This document shows, in pieces, positions 13,388 through 29,945 of a DNA stretch of 64,000 nt. The notes under the pieces were generated by a model, which was not told the DNA's origin, made no database searches, and worked only from the letters and a program-made list of their open reading frames with translations. Each line of letters opens with the position of its first letter. Position 1 is the stretch's first letter. The translations under genes and the position numbers were made by a program. The stretch is from Tomocerus qinae (taxonomy: Eukaryota > Arthropoda > Collembola > Entomobryomorpha > Tomoceridae), in the NCBI GenBank assembly GCA_020055645.1, contig CM034546.1, forward strand, positions 78,988,001 to 79,052,000, in the 5' to 3' direction.

Positions 13388-14848
13388 ATGACATATGAGT
13401 GTATCGTATGCTTTGAGGGTCTAAGCACCCAGGCTCCAACGACTAAGACTGCGTTTCCTCGACCGGATACAAGTGAGGCTGGTAACTCACGGGGGAAAAG
13501 AAAATCACCGAAAAAGCCTGAAAAGCCTGAAGACCTGAAGGAAAACTGTGTCACCTTCTGTGGACACCTTTTCCACAGGGTATGCCTCAACCGTTGGTTC
13601 GAGCAAAACGGGTATGTAAATGTGTTTACTAATAAAATATTGTCTTTTTTCTATAATTGATTATTTATTTGATGATACTACATGCAACTTATTTAATTCC
13701 AGTTTTTATTTATTTGTTATTATTCAATTATTGTATTTCTACTTCAATGGTCAATGGTATTTAAAGCACACGGAAATGTTTATTTCGTTTTAATATTGAG
13801 AAGGATTAAGATATAAACAGTAACTTAGCCATGATGCAATTGATATAATTTAATATAGAAAGAAAAATTGTCCTTCATGTCGCAAGCCATTAACAATAAG
13901 TAAGATAATACGGATCTTTCCCCCTGGCGATATTTCGGACGCGGCAGAAGAGCCAGAGTCAGATGGAAACACCGTAGCTCCACGCTTGTCAGAAATCGAA
14001 GAAGCCAGTATACCTAAGATCGACTGCAGCAATCAGCTGTGTGACGAGCTTTATCAAGTCCATCGCACCCTCGTGTGAGTGAAACGTGCAAGCGTTATTA
14101 TATTTGTCTTAATAAAGGGACAGTGTCCCACTTTATTTTTTCACCCAAAGTTTATACAAAAAGTTACCCGACATAGTGAATATTGAATTTTAAATGTCTT
14201 TTTAAAAATGTAGGGGCGATTATAACGCCATTGTGGAGAAATATGAAGAAAAATGTGACCAGAATGATTTGTTAACGGCTCAAAATGTTAGTTTAGAAGA
14301 AGAGTGTGAACGTTTGAAAAAGACTTTCGAGGAATCTCAGTCTGCCAATTTGTAAGATCAGATTTCTTTCCATCTGTAGTTTAGAGCACTCAATTTCAAA
14401 ATTTTGCCGACCAACAAAATTGCTTTATTGGTTATTTAATGAGTTACAATTTCTGCAACATTTTTGATGTATAATTTTTGTCTCATTTATAAATACCTGC
14501 AACTATTTTCAGACAAATAGCTGTAATGTAAATACTTTTATTGGTAGTTAGTTAAAACCTAAATATTTTAAATCGTTGTTTGTAATTAATGTACATTGTT
14601 TTAGTATCTATTTGATTCTTAATTCTAATTTTTGTTTTTGCAGTACTTTACCAAAAGATAAAAAGCATATACCGGCATTGATGACCGCTAAACCGTTCCC
14701 TCCTACCCGTAAGCCACGCCGTGCGACAGCTACTGAGACTGTTTCTGTATCAGATAATAATTCTGATGATTCTTCTGATGAGGATAGTAACCCAGAACCC
14801 CAAAAGAAGAAAATGAAGGGTATGACAACTGTTCAAAATAAAAAATAG
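13388..14848 (+). CDS. RING-H2 / coiled-coil protein with charged tail (TRAIP-like RING)
   Basis: Exons 13388-13611, 13859-14074, 14214-14351 and 14644-14848 (all phase 2) encode 260 residues. The RING is formed by CIVC (4-7), CGHLFHRVC in exon 1 and CPSC in exon 2. A basic Pro/Lys insert lies in the first RING loop. Exon 2 adds an acidic linker, and exon 3 (138 nt, the same length as in its paralogue) encodes a Glu-rich helix with the same LEEECERLK core. Exon 4 does not encode a membrane segment but a Lys/Arg-rich region followed by a Ser/Asp/Glu-rich stretch and a basic end, which suggests a nuclear or nucleolar location. It is a probable E3 ubiquitin ligase with unknown substrates. Confidence 0.8.
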
Positions 14849-16245
14849 CAATCTCCCGCCTTTAGTTTGTAGTTATACCACAAAACAATATTGTGATTCA
14901 TAATGAAGAGTGACTTTCCGACAGTGCGGCGATTATACTAGTTGTGTGGGTGGATAATAATACGTATTAATGTATAAAACTGACTATCGTTAGAACTCAA
15001 GGAATTATTTTTGTTATTTTTTTTGCTGTTAGTTAGGGACGAGAGATTTTTGAATACAAGGCTGCAATTGACATTTGCAGAACTGGCGACGTTATACCCA
15101 CTGACGCTGTTGTTGTAGACTAGACATTAATTTTTGTAACAAGTTATTAATCCAATTCAATTAATCCATTATTAAAGTTCCGAATCTCAAGTTCGTTTCT
15201 AAAATGATTGTTACAAAGTAATAAATAATTCCTGGATAGTTATGTATCTGTGGTTTATAAAATCCAGTACAACTAATTTTCTTTCTATAACATGTGACGC
15301 TTTTTGCTTTAGACGTTTTAGTTAACACTATTATATCCTTTATTCAAGTAAATAGATTACGAAAAAAGTATTTTAAGACAATACAAGAATGTTTTTGTTA
15401 TCACTTAATGACAGTTGACATTGACAGATATTTCTAGACTAATGTGGTGATACGTCAGTGTAACCAGTGAAAGATTACTTAGTTTGTAAATATAAAAATA
15501 TTAGATTGTGAATTTATTAGTACATTTTCCATTGAAATATAGTTATTTCAGTAGCCTATAACTAAAAATTTCGATAAATTACATTTTAAGTCTGATTCAA
15601 TTATTGGTTAGATTTAATTATGTGTTGATATAAAATCCAGATACAAATACAGTGTGTTCATTTTGAGAAGGGAAAATAAATAGACAAAAACATATTAATC
15701 AAAATGCTCTAATAATTGAATACGATCTTCTCACATCATCATCAAGGCTAAGTGTTAATGCTAAGTACTTATTTGAACCTGATAGTAGTACATTGATTTC
15801 AGAGGACCTGTAGAAGGAATTTGAATTAGAGCCCTAAGGCTTCTTTGTAAGTTATTTGGCACGCGAATTTCATTGTTATCATTTTTGAATTTATTTTATG
15901 TGAAATAAGTATGGAAATATACAGTATTCAACAGTGACATTATGCAGTTCCCTAGGATAATAGAGGTAGTTGCCAAGACCCTTGCCAATAAAATTTTGTG
16001 TTTTTCTGAAAACCTTTCAATTATGGAAATTCGCTTATGGAAATTCGGGCTCCCAGGGCTCTATTTACTTTTCCTTCTACTTAGTAGTTTCAGCTGAGTT
16101 TATTTAAAAGAAAATGGCAGATTCATTTAATGACATTGCTAAAATACATACACTCATAATTTCCCAGTAGCAGTTTACCATCAAAAATAAAGGTGTATCA
16201 AACTTTAAAAATTCATTGTAGGATTAACTCTAGGCTATCACATAT
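14849..16245. other. intergenic, no gene seen
   Basis: AT-rich DNA between convergent genes, probably holding the 3' UTRs of both. No ORF or repeat is recognised. Confidence 0.5.
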
Positions 16246-18259
16246 CTACATTTGAAAATTTACACTACTTTTATGAACTGATTTGCCAAATCCCTTTTTG
16301 AACACATAATAGTTGGACATTTTGTCAACGCAATGAGCAAGGTCAGAGTTTTTGAACTGCCACTCGTCTTCCCATTCAAAGTTTCCAATGACGAAACGTT
16401 TCAATGGAAGATGAGAGATATGAATACATACATGCATCATTGAGTTCCACTTATAAAGTTCGTTGGTTAACAATAGATTTTTCGTTTTGAACTTATCTAA
16501 ATTTGAAATTATTTCCGAAAACGGGCATTTTACAAGGGACAGGGACTCCAAGTTGCGCATGAACCCTTCGGAAACGCTAACAAGTACATTGGTTAAACAT
16601 AATTCTTGTACACTATGAGGTAGCCAATTCAGATCAACACGAGTAGTACCGTAACGGGATTGAATCTTGACTTTTGTCAATTGGTTACAACCTCTAAAAT
16701 TGGGTAACCAGTGAATTTCATCAAAAAACGTACAATCTAAAACTTTCAAATTTGGAAGAAAGATCTCTGGGCGATTTAAAAAGGACCTAGGGCCATCACG
16801 GTCACGGTTAATGCACAAATCTAAATTAAGTGTTTCTACTGTGTCGGGCACAAATGACCATTGAAAGTTGGTAAATATACCAGTAATACTTAAATTTTTC
16901 AGTCCCCTGCCGTTCTTTAGTAAATTATTTGTAAAATCCCAGTATGGCAAATATAATGTGTGCATTTTTTGACCTAGCTTATCCATTTTTAAATTGAAAG
17001 TACACCCATTGTTATTATCTGTGTTTCTATTTTGAAGGAATTCATGGAAGTTTATCAAATTTGATGAGCGCTCTATCGCTGTAATTAACTTGTCTTCGTT
17101 TTCCATGGAAAAAGTTACGTTAAAAAACTGGTATTCCTTAGCTTGGATATTTGTAATGCCTTCACATAAAACCAACTTGCAATATTTCAAAGTTAAATAT
17201 TTAACTGAAGCTAAATTTTTAACTGACAATACCATCCTTGTAGCCTTAGTATTTAAAGAGTCTTTATTAGTTACAACTACTAAAGTGCTCAACTTATCCC
17301 CAATCAATGGACTCAAATCGAACCAATCCACCTTAGTATTTCCATCTTCATTTCGTAGGGTAATGTGGTCCAATGTCAACGACGTCAGATTGGCGGAATG
17401 TTGTTGGAAAATCCGAGTTAACACCGATGTAAAACAATTCGAATGGGTGAATGCAATATTAGAAAACTTTAGTATTGACACATTTTCAAAATAACCAAGA
17501 AATTCTTCAGGGCTTCGGGAATGAGTAGAAATTAAGGGCTTTGCAAGCTTCAAAAAGTACATCTCACTAGATTCCTCCCAAATTTTGCAAGTCTGACGAC
17601 AGTTTTTGAGGTCCTCAAGCTTCAAGAAACTAAACATACTCCTCAAAATCTGCATATGGAAAACAATTATATTTTACCATGTATAATTTAAGGCGTGTAT
17701 TTGTAGGGGTTGTGGTGTTTTATTCTACCCAAAAAGTTTTGGTAAAAGACTAAAGAATTTTAGATTTTGTATAGATTTAGAAAATTATTTTTATGCAAAA
17801 ACTATTCAGGAAGAGCTGTGCAATTGTTAATTACAATTTCCGAAATTACCCACCACAGTATTCGCCGCAACGAGTGGACCATAAACTGCTGGATCCGATT
17901 TTAAATCTTCTCCATTTGGATGGTCACATTTGATTTCCTTTTTTAAATTCTGTTCCGAATTTTCATGAAAATTTCCCGATAACAAAGCTTGATCCTTAAA
18001 ACCAAACAAAAGTTTCTTAATTTTTTAATTGGGTTTTTGACAGTTTGATTGCAAAAATTAACTAACCACTAACTAAACATACCGATGTAATAGTTGGAAT
18101 CTCATCCAGGTTACTTAAAGCTGCCAAAAGGTTGTGTCCATTGATGTCATTTTTTGAAGTACATAAAAGTGATTTGGCTTCGCACAAAACCAAATTAGAT
18201 TTTTCTCTCAGATTTCGAAGTTCCAGGCTCAAGCTCCTCAATTTATTTACAACTTCCAT
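16246..18259 (-). CDS. F-box / leucine-rich-repeat protein
   Basis: Three exons on the minus strand, 18259-18083, 18015-17854 and 17649-16246, joined in phase 0, predict 580 residues. The F-box straddles the last intron: exon 2 ends with GPLVAANTV and exon 3 opens with ILRSMFSFLKLEDLKNCR and then CKIWEE, the usual F-box helix pattern for Skp1 binding. The donor of intron 2 is a weak GTGGGT. The first 59 residues form a Leu/Glu-rich helix. About 430 residues after the F-box contain degenerate leucine-rich repeats (LTSLTLDHITL, LKNLSITGIF, LESLSLVKCPF), likely the substrate receptor of an SCF ubiquitin ligase. Springtails carry many such genes. The large exon alone has an internal ATG at 17655, but that position lies in the intron. 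Confidence 0.8.
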
Positions 18260-19863
18260 ATTATTTTTTATGCCTTACAAACGTATACCTATTCAAATCT
18301 AATTAGTGAACAGTATTCCCTTTAAAAAGTGATTTTTATTATGTGTAACTGTGTATAATGGTTAGTGTAATATTCAATTCAATTCACTTAAGCACCACAA
18401 TATTCAATTTGTTAAATAATAACTATTTCAATCAGAACACTTTAATCACCAATACTTTACGCAACACGTTGCATCTTGCATCCCTTCACTATTATATAGA
18501 ATGAATGTAAAGTCCAACTAAAACCAAACAACGAAACTTCTAATGTAAAGGGCTGTGGTCACAAAAATAATAGTTCTACTTTTACATGCTAATGTCAGGT
18601 GCCCTTTGTACAGGTAACATGTCTACAGGTACCTAGGTATGTCTATGAACTCCAGGAATTCCTAATCAGAAAGGACTTACGTGTCTCAAGACAAAACAAT
18701 ATAGGTAATAATATATTCATCATACGGTAATCCCAGCAACTCATCAACCCCAACTGATAACTGGTATGACACTGGTATAGTGCAGTCTATACAATATTAT
18801 ATTATACAAAACTGAAATTCATGCATATTTTCTCTATTAATAACCATATTATGCATGTACCCTTGACCCATGACTTATTAACAGAGCCGTTCCACATTAC
18901 CTCTATAAATTACTTGAACATGGAATCTTCTATTCCAATAATCATAAACCTTCTCATTCCTAGAATAATTTCCAGCCATATATTACATACCAACAAATTG
19001 GGATTAGGGATGGAAGTTATTTTCACCAAGGGAAGTTTGAAAAGAACCCCTAAACTGTTATTAACATAGGTAACAAAAAACTCGCACATAGGAAAAGTAT
19101 GTAAACGATTTGCATGTAAAGAGTTTGAAGAGGTTAAACTCCAAAAGCTAGGAGCAGTATAATGGTTCGATCCCTGATGTCCCGCAGGCTACACATGGCA
19201 TTTTCTATACACATGATGCTTGTAATAATTTACTGGCAAATTATCAAACAGAATTCTCTTAATAATAATATTTATTTTCATTTGACAATGAACAAAAATT
19301 AGCGATAAATGTTAATTCCATTTTATTTTTCTTTAGAACAGTAATGCCAAGATTTCAAACATGTTATGATATCCAATTTAAATATATTCCAAATAATGTT
19401 TAATTGCATTTTACTTTACAACGCAATACCTTAAAAAAGTTAATGCTGTTCCCCTTTCACCTTTTCACCTGTTAATGCTTTCATTAAATTGAAAATTAAT
19501 TTTAAATAAGAATATTATGATTCCTCTTCTTGACGGGGTTCTTTGAGACGATGTTACAAGCTAATGAGCAAAAGGAAAGCAAGCGCGTATTTTAAGCTCA
19601 TTGTTGCAAAATATTTCAGTTACGGCGTTTGCTTTTTGGAACAATGAATTGGATTTTCAGTTTCCGATTATTTTGAAGTAGGAGTAGAGTAGTATGGAGA
19701 ACATAAGGGCAATCTAAATGTACAGATAATTTAACAGACCTTGGTCTGGGTTATGACATATTATTATGAATTCTGTACTAACAAACTGACACTACATTTC
19801 TTTCGTCATACACCATAAGTTGTGCGTTGACCAAGCGAAATTATAGTTGGTGTTACAAATAAA
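18260..19863. other. divergent intergenic region
   Basis: Between divergently transcribed F-box and zinc-finger genes, so it should contain both promoters. An 82-codon frame at 18821-19069 shows no domain. No clear TATA/initiator pair was found. Confidence 0.5.
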
Positions 19864-22700
19864 ATGACCCATCGCAAATCAAAAATGAGTTGCAGTTCGT
19901 TAAATTCAGAAGACAATTCCTACCAGACACTAAAAGTTAAAAATTGCTCGTTTTGTTTCTCCGAATTTAAAGAAGAAAATGTAACCAACAAGTATTCTCT
20001 TAAGTTATACAGAATGTGCTGCAAATATTTACATTCTACACTCACTCTGGGATCTCTGTCTAGCAAGGCAAAAAATACCCGAAATTTGACATTTTGTCCG
20101 CAATGTGTCGATTCAGCTAAGAAATTAGTGGATTTCACAGAACAGAAAGAATTCTTTGACAAACGAATTTCGGAATTAGTTTTTATTTTCTCTGTGGACA
20201 TTCTCCATCGTCGAGGAAAAGTGTCCGATGTTGACATTCAAAATAACATTACTTATCACCCCTACCGAAAAAAGATAGTGGAGGTTGATATTGGAACATT
20301 ATCGATAAATAGCGACTCTTGTGATTCCTCAGCCTTTGATTTTGACGGCGCTCCGATTTCACCCGGACAGTCACAGAATAATTCTGAAGACATTAGCACA
20401 TCCGAATCTCTCACTAGTCACAATTATGGGTTGCCGAATGTTGAAAAGCCAATTGAAGTAATTATTGAAGGGACAATGCAACTTGAAGGCAATCTTCAAT
20501 TTGAAGATGAAAGTATTGAGATCAGATTACCAATTGAGGAAAATATAGTGGAAAATAATATTCCTAAGGCTAACCCAATTAAACTGCCAATATTAAAACT
20601 GAAGAGTAAGAATATGATGTGCTTTGTAGATTTTCAACATGCAAATATGAACAATTTTTGAACCCTAAATTTTTCCAAATTTTTATAGGACTTCAGTTTG
20701 AAATCGATAGCATGGGAACGGAAGTTATCCGTACAGAATGTGATAGTATGAAAACCGTATGTTAATATACTCCTCTGTATTTTACGTAATGTATTACTTT
20801 TTTTACATATATAAATAAAATATTTATATGTCACAATTATTTTATTTACTTTTAGGTTGACAATTGTGACGTCAATGAAATAAAAGACGAAATCTTGCCA
20901 ACTACAACAGCTACCGCAAGTAATTTAGGGGACGGCTTTTATTGCGACAATCAAGTAGAAGAAGAAATTTTGCCAAGCGCTACAGGCGGTTTAGGCAACG
21001 GCTTTAATGAAGTTTATATAAAACAGGAATATGCAACATTGTAAGTAAATTAATTAAAAATACCAAATTACTATTTTTAATGCCTCGGATGCTTTGGAAA
21101 CTGAATACTTGTTTTATTGACATGTCAGAAGATACAATCTGACGAAACAAATTAAATCGCAAAGAATATGCTGCCCAACTTCAAAATCTTAATTATTTCA
21201 ATCTTTTAGTGAGATTTAGTAATTTTATTTATATAATTAACACTTAACAATAATCATTCAATACTAGTCCTTAATAGATAATCATCACAAAGTACATGAA
21301 AACAATTTTAAGATGTGGCAGTCTCCCTTTCAAAATTATAAATTAAACTAGTTATTGAAATCATGATTTCAAAAACACGCCGGGAGCTTATTCTGAGATA
21401 CGCTCAATTTTGTTTAAAGTTTTTTGTCAATTTGGTTGTAATTTTGGTCGTGAATTCGTTGTCGCCATGAATATCAAATTATTCACAAATTGATTAGTGC
21501 TACGACGAAAATCACTACCACCTTAGAATTACATCCCAGGAAGACCCACTTAAGACATAATTTGGTTTGCTCATCTCTGTTGTGTACTTTGTACTAGAGA
21601 GCCCTAAAAAATTTGGCTTATTTTATCCCAAATAAGTCAAAAATAGCCTGAAAATCACATAGATCGCTCAAAATTTTTCGGTATTTTGAGAAAAATTCTT
21701 TTTTCTTGGATTTCGGCGGGAGGGCAACAGACTATATTGTGTATTGATTAGTCAATATCATTTATTAAGTGTTATCCATGAATGCTGGGGAATTTTTCAT
21801 TCTGTAGAGTAGACGGTTAAATTAAAGTTATACCTTAACAGCTTATAACCGTCAACCGTTAAGGTATAACGTGGGCAAATAGAATTACTATAAAGAATAC
21901 AACATAAACTGTTACATTCTTTTTGCAGGGATGGATTATTGGATTCAGAAATCAACCAGGACGCTCCCACTGAATTATCAATGCCAATTATCGCAGCAGT
22001 ATCTTCCTCTGCCGATTATGTAACAGAGAGAGAAAGATCTGTAACTGAAAAGTCACAAAACCAAATGGATGACGATAATTGTCTATCAAACTCTTACAAG
22101 GAAAAAAATTACAAATGTGATGTGTGCAACAAACAATTCGGAAACAAATCCAGTCTAGCAAATCATTTTAAGGTTCATGACAGACCTTATACCTGTGATG
22201 TTTGTGGTTGGAAATTTTCTTATAAGGAAAGTTTTTTGATACACAAAAAGACACACATGAAAATAGTACACTTTAAATGTGATTTTTGTGGTAAGGAATT
22301 TTTGAATGAAAAATTCCTTACAATGCATAAAGAAAGTACTCACACAAAATTAAAGAGATCAAATTCCATCAGATATACCGGAGGAAAAGAAAAACCATTT
22401 AAGTGCACTATCGGTTGGTGTCGTAAGAAATTCAAAACCAAAGTATGGCTAAAACGTCATGTCGCGGCACACCACGATGACGGAACGCCTGTGAAGCAGT
22501 TTAATTGTGACAAGTGTGATTATGTTACTGATTGCCCCTTTAATCTGAAAATTCATGAAGATGGCAAGCACAAAGAAAGCTACTCTTTTAAATGTCGAGA
22601 ATGTGAAAAAGAATTTAAAACTGCCAATGTAGCTGAACAGCATTATAAAACGGATCACTTTGCCCTGGACTTCTCCGATGATTGTATTATAACTTTATAA
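19864..22700 (+). CDS. C2H2 zinc-finger transcription factor, six fingers
   Basis: Exons 19864-20605, 20689-20756, 20856-21040 and 21929-22700 join in frame (phases 1, 0, 2) to 588 residues. The N-terminus has two Cys pairs (C28/C31 and C78/C81) spaced like a ZAD-type zinc-binding dimerisation module, though a true ZAD is not proven. A long acidic, Ser-rich linker follows. Residues from about 393 carry six C2H2 fingers beginning YKCDVC, YTCDVC, FKCDFC, FKCTIGWC, FNCDKC and FKCREC. Finger 4 has a four-residue Cys spacer. Most linkers are not the TGEKP type. Likely a nuclear DNA-binding regulator with unknown target. Intron 3 (21041-21928) contains a dispersed repeat. AATAAA lies at 23111, 410 bases after the stop. 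Confidence 0.82.
21605..21713 (+). repeat. dispersed repeat, intronic copy
   Basis: About 109 bases in intron 3 of the zinc-finger gene are a diverged reverse-complement copy of 41500-41607. Shared words include TTGGCTTATTTT, AGTCAAAAATA, GAAAATCACATA-like and GGTATTTTGAGAAAAA. There is no coding content. Confidence 0.7.
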
Positions 22701-23638
22701 CTGCATGAATGCTATTTTATTTTCCTTTCATTAATTGAACCATAACAGTGAAAAAATTCAGTTTCCAATTTCATGTTTACATAACTTTTGACTTTGTGAA
22801 AGGTCAGTTCAGTTACTGGAACTTGATTCATTACAGAACAATTCGCTTCAATATTATTTAATTAGAACGATTATTTTATAGCTGTGTAAAGCAACCATTT
22901 GTAGATTATTGTAGATATATTAGGTTATAAAATTTTGATGTGTAGACAGTATCATGATGTCATTTTCGAAACCAGGTTTTTGTAATTTTTATAGGTAATG
23001 TAGTGAACTGAAATTTTGTGGAAGCAAGTTATTTAATGAGGAAATGCAAAGTACAAATTTTCTGGCCGAATGTTTTGGTGTGTTAATGTGTTCCATGTTT
23101 TTGTGCTTGTAATAAATACTATTATGAAACTATTGTGACATGTATTAGTCATTTTTGGATAAATTCTAGTTTAGTTACGCAATTTTAAATAGGCCCAAAG
23201 GTGTTAAATTGCAATTTTTCGCGAATGGTATGTGTTATGAATGAACATAATTTAAGTCCACAGTTGCAAAGAGCTTATAATACTTTTTTATCATTGCTAT
23301 TATATTATTATACATGTATAAATTGGTTATCTCACAAGGCAGTCAGTTCACCGAAATATCTGCTAAAACGCAATTCTCATGAGTTGCGTGTCGGCGATAA
23401 TTTGGAATATGTTTCTCCAGTAGAAGGTCAAAATGTAAAACTCTATAACACATCACCCTTTAAGTTGGTTAGGCCATTAACTGTGTGGGCACGACAAAAA
23501 TATGTTATTGGCCAAGATTTTATTACTGTTTACTATTATAGTGTTTTAATTTTAAGGCGACTACGCATATTTGTTTTCTTAGTAGTATATCTTCTTAAAT
23601 CCACATTTTAAATTAGGCATTGAGTCTCCGCAGAGATC
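22701..23638. other. 3' UTR and intergenic region with unassigned frame
   Basis: Contains the zinc-finger 3' UTR. A 136-codon frame at 23201-23611 on the plus strand is open but has no recognised domain. Its C-terminal part is hydrophobic. It could be a decayed retroelement piece or chance. Confidence 0.4.
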
Positions 23639-26795
<3,157 letters not shown>

Positions 26796-28589
26796 AGATA
26801 TTCGTGCACGGTTTATTTAAGTCAGCACGCATGAATTAAATACATAGTTCAGTGAGTATAATCATTCTACTAAAAGTGTAATATAAATATACCAATTTCA
26901 AATGTAATGTTATAAAAAGTGTGAAAATTTGGAGGAATTCAAACTATAGTTTTCTATACCATTGTATACATAGCGATTATAATAATATATCTCTTCCTTA
27001 TTTCATTGTGTGCAACCTTAGATTCTTAATACAACTTGTAACTAGTATCCCAATTATTTTGTATTAGTTTGCATGGCAGATTCAAGGCCAAGCTTTATCT
27101 GTATACTAGAACCTAGCCTTATTACTGCTATGGTACAACTCACAATTACAATACATTTATTGTCTAAAACCGCAATATATAGCTTGTTTGAAATTTATTC
27201 GTATAGTTCCTACATGCATAGTTCCACTAAAATCAATATATCTTTTGTAACATAACGCAATGAACATTTCAACTGGACATTCTGCTTAGGTATAACCTTT
27301 TCCATATATATGTAGTAGCTTAAGTTTATTACAAAGCCATTATATAGCGATGTCTAGTAGAATTCTTGAACTTGAGAGTTCATGATATATTGCTGTCAGT
27401 AAGTCCAGCAAGGTTAAGTGGATGATAAAATATTTACTGTCTTACGCTTATAAGAAATCCATGGCATTTAAGCCACTATCAAACTATTTCACTAAAGGCA
27501 CCCTAGAAATGTATTTAAATGAAAGTAAAGAGTAACTACATTCAACTAGGTACCTAACTAACAAAATTGTATAGATAGCTGAATCCAACATTATACTGCT
27601 TTGACATTTTTCTTGTTCACTGGTATTCACTATAGTACTTCTATTAAGTAGATATTGTAAATCGGATTGTAGTATTTAGGCCAATTACTGGAGAGAAGTC
27701 TCAAGTAGTTTACCAAAATTGCTTTGATTTGATTTCAACCTTCAATACAGACAGAAAAAATGGATGCTCTTCTGGGTAGAATACCTTAAGGTTTCCATTT
27801 TCCTATGTCAAATTAACTTGTCTAAATTATTTTTTGAATGAGGGGAAGTATGATGAAAAACAGTACAAAACCCTACTTGCTCAGTTGTTTTACTTTATTA
27901 AATGTATTATGTGTTTCATGTATTTAGAATAGTATTTTATACCTCATTAATATAACGTTACAGAATAATAGTACCACAATGCCCCAAACCTACATTGCAA
28001 ACATTAGCTAGGTTCAGCTAGGTTGCATCTTTTTACCAATTTATTACAGCGCAGCGCCCCTTCCAACCCATGCATTGTGCTTTGCATGCAAAAAACTTGC
28101 TGTGTTCCATTCCATGCTATCATTACATGCTTTATACCTTAATAGGTATTTTCGAATTGTATTATAACAGTTGATGCAAATACAAGTTCACCTATACCGT
28201 TATTGTGCAATATCTGTTTTAGTGAATAAAAATACAAATAATGAAGATCAGTCGATGGCTAATTATTATGAGCAGCATAATTGGCTATTTTCTTCCTGCG
28301 TAGGTATATTGAACAAAATACCAACATAATACATAATGTACATGGTGATAATACAAGTACCTATTATTTACATTTTGTTTGCCAAAAGTGCCTAGGGTTT
28401 CATAATGACGCTATTTCTTATCCGATTATTCATAATTTCGATCTGGATTGTAAGAATACGTACAAGTAGTTATAATCCAGAATATACATACAATCGTTTA
28501 ACTTGTTCACTTAGTTCTATATAGATGGTTAGTGCAAACTGTAATATTAACGGTACCTAAAACTTATTATTTTTCTTTTGTCTAAACAG
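26796..28589. other. intergenic with LINE-tail relic
   Basis: No gene is seen. About 27680-27735 resembles the 3' end of the LINE at 12176-13085 (TTACTGGAGAGAAG and GCTTTGATTTGATTT). A potential signal-peptide-like start (MKISRWLIIMSSIIG) lies at 28241, but its junction to later exons is unresolved. Confidence 0.45.
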
Positions 28590-29276
28590 AAAGATAGTTT
28601 CTCCAGTCCTGTCAAGACAACTTACATTTCAGCAACCAAATATCATGGAGATAGCAACACTACTAAGGTACTAGAACCAACAAAATGAATAGTTGGCTGA
28701 ATAAACTCAATACAGGGCAAGAGGTGTGTAAATAAAATTATCGCACCCCAAAATATTCTGTATCAGAATATTTTGCAGTGTAAGAAAATGGTATAGCCAT
28801 TAATACATTACCTGAAGAGGTTTCTTGGCCAAATTGGTATTACTTATTCAAGTAGTTAATTATACAACATTAATGACATTAAACGTTGATTGCTAATACT
28901 ATTTGGAATTAAAAAGCAGTTTTCGGAGGAAAGGCAAAACATTTATCCGCGCCAAGAATCCGAAGAAAATGACGACGAAGAGGAAACTCCAGTAACATTG
29001 GCTCCTGGAGCATTTGAGAGAATCGGTAGTGGGGTACTTACTATAGTGGCATCGGCCCTTACAGGGCAGTTTGGAACTGCAATTAATACTGGACTGACCA
29101 TCATTAACAACAGAGATGGTGCAGTCGACAGAGTTTTCGAAAATTTGGGATTCACAACTACTACACTTCCAACCCCTATATCAAACTTAACTGCCGCAAA
29201 CCAGTCAATTAATGTAACAACAACGAGTCTGCCATTAATAGAAGATGAGGAAGGGGAGGAAGGTGATGATGACTAA
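28590..29276 (+). CDS. small acidic secreted-type protein, partial model
   Basis: Two exons are supported, 28590-28667 and 28917-29276, joined in phase 0 (donor AAG|GTACTA). They encode about 145 residues: a Ser/Thr-rich start, an acidic patch (ESEENDDEEE), a hydrophobic Gly/Ala/Ile core (about 30 residues, GVLTIVASALTGQFG), Thr-rich segments with possible N-glycosylation sites (NLT, NQS, NVT) and a very acidic tail (EDEEGEEGDDD). The first exon is not resolved. The ATG at 28241 opens a signal-peptide-like segment, but its donor (GC|GTAGGT, phase 2) does not fit exon 28590 in this frame. The family is unknown. The composition suggests a secreted or cuticle/mucus protein. Confidence 0.45.
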
Positions 29277-29779
29277 CCACTGCAATCACGACAAAAAAGC
29301 TTTTTCCATGACACGCATCTCAATAGCTTTGTGTAATTTAAAAATTGTGTTGTCTATGCATAAATAAGTTACTGTTACATATTATTGAATTCGTATTTGC
29401 ATAAAATCAGTTGGGAAAACTTTTTTGTAGCTTCTATAAATTACACATAGCATAAGTAGCGCAGAACGCCAGGATGACACATTATTTTACTAACCCGTGT
29501 TACACAGGGAGAATGAAAACTCCACAAACACAAACGTTCGCAGTAGAATATTATGTCGATTGGTAAAAATTATATAGACAACTTTTCAAAATTACTCATT
29601 GCATCATCAAGATTTTGTAACAAATTATCCAAATAAACAATTAATTACCAAAATAAAGTCAAGATAGACTTCAATGCTATTTTTTATTCAGTTTTGTGAC
29701 GTTGTGGCTAATTTTACTTAAGCTGTGTAACAGGATATCATTTTGCACTTATTATATTATTATTATATTACTAGGCGGT

Positions 29780-29945
29780 CACAGGACCCAGGTCCTGTAG
29801 TACATGGGGCTAGTGCATCTACAAACAATTTTGCAAGAATTATTATGGTTTCTAGTAGGCCAATTACACCGGCATTTATTTGGGTTCATCACTAATATAA
29901 TGTACCGGTCACAGGACCCATGTCCTGTTATAAATAAAGCTAGTG
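29780..29945. repeat. paired copies of a palindromic motif
   Basis: GGTCACAGGACCCA, one variable base, then GTCCTGT occurs at about 29777-29799 and again at about 29908-29930. Each copy contains the inverted repeat ACAGGAC/GTCCTGT and is followed by a similar GCTAGTG word. The intervening DNA is not duplicated. Could be the ends of a small element or a binding site pair. Confidence 0.5.

Noticed and set aside
17090-17494. 134-codon plus-strand frame
   Set aside because: Antisense shadow of the F-box/LRR exon.
18821-19069. 82-codon plus-strand frame between F-box and zinc-finger genes
   Set aside because: Composition and lack of homologous features indicate chance.
23201-23611. 136-codon frame upstream of the esterase
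   Set aside because: No family resemblance, no clear exon borders; noted only as unassigned.
28241-28302. Signal-peptide exon for the acidic protein gene
   Set aside because: No donor gives the phase required by exon 28590-28667, so it was not included in the model.
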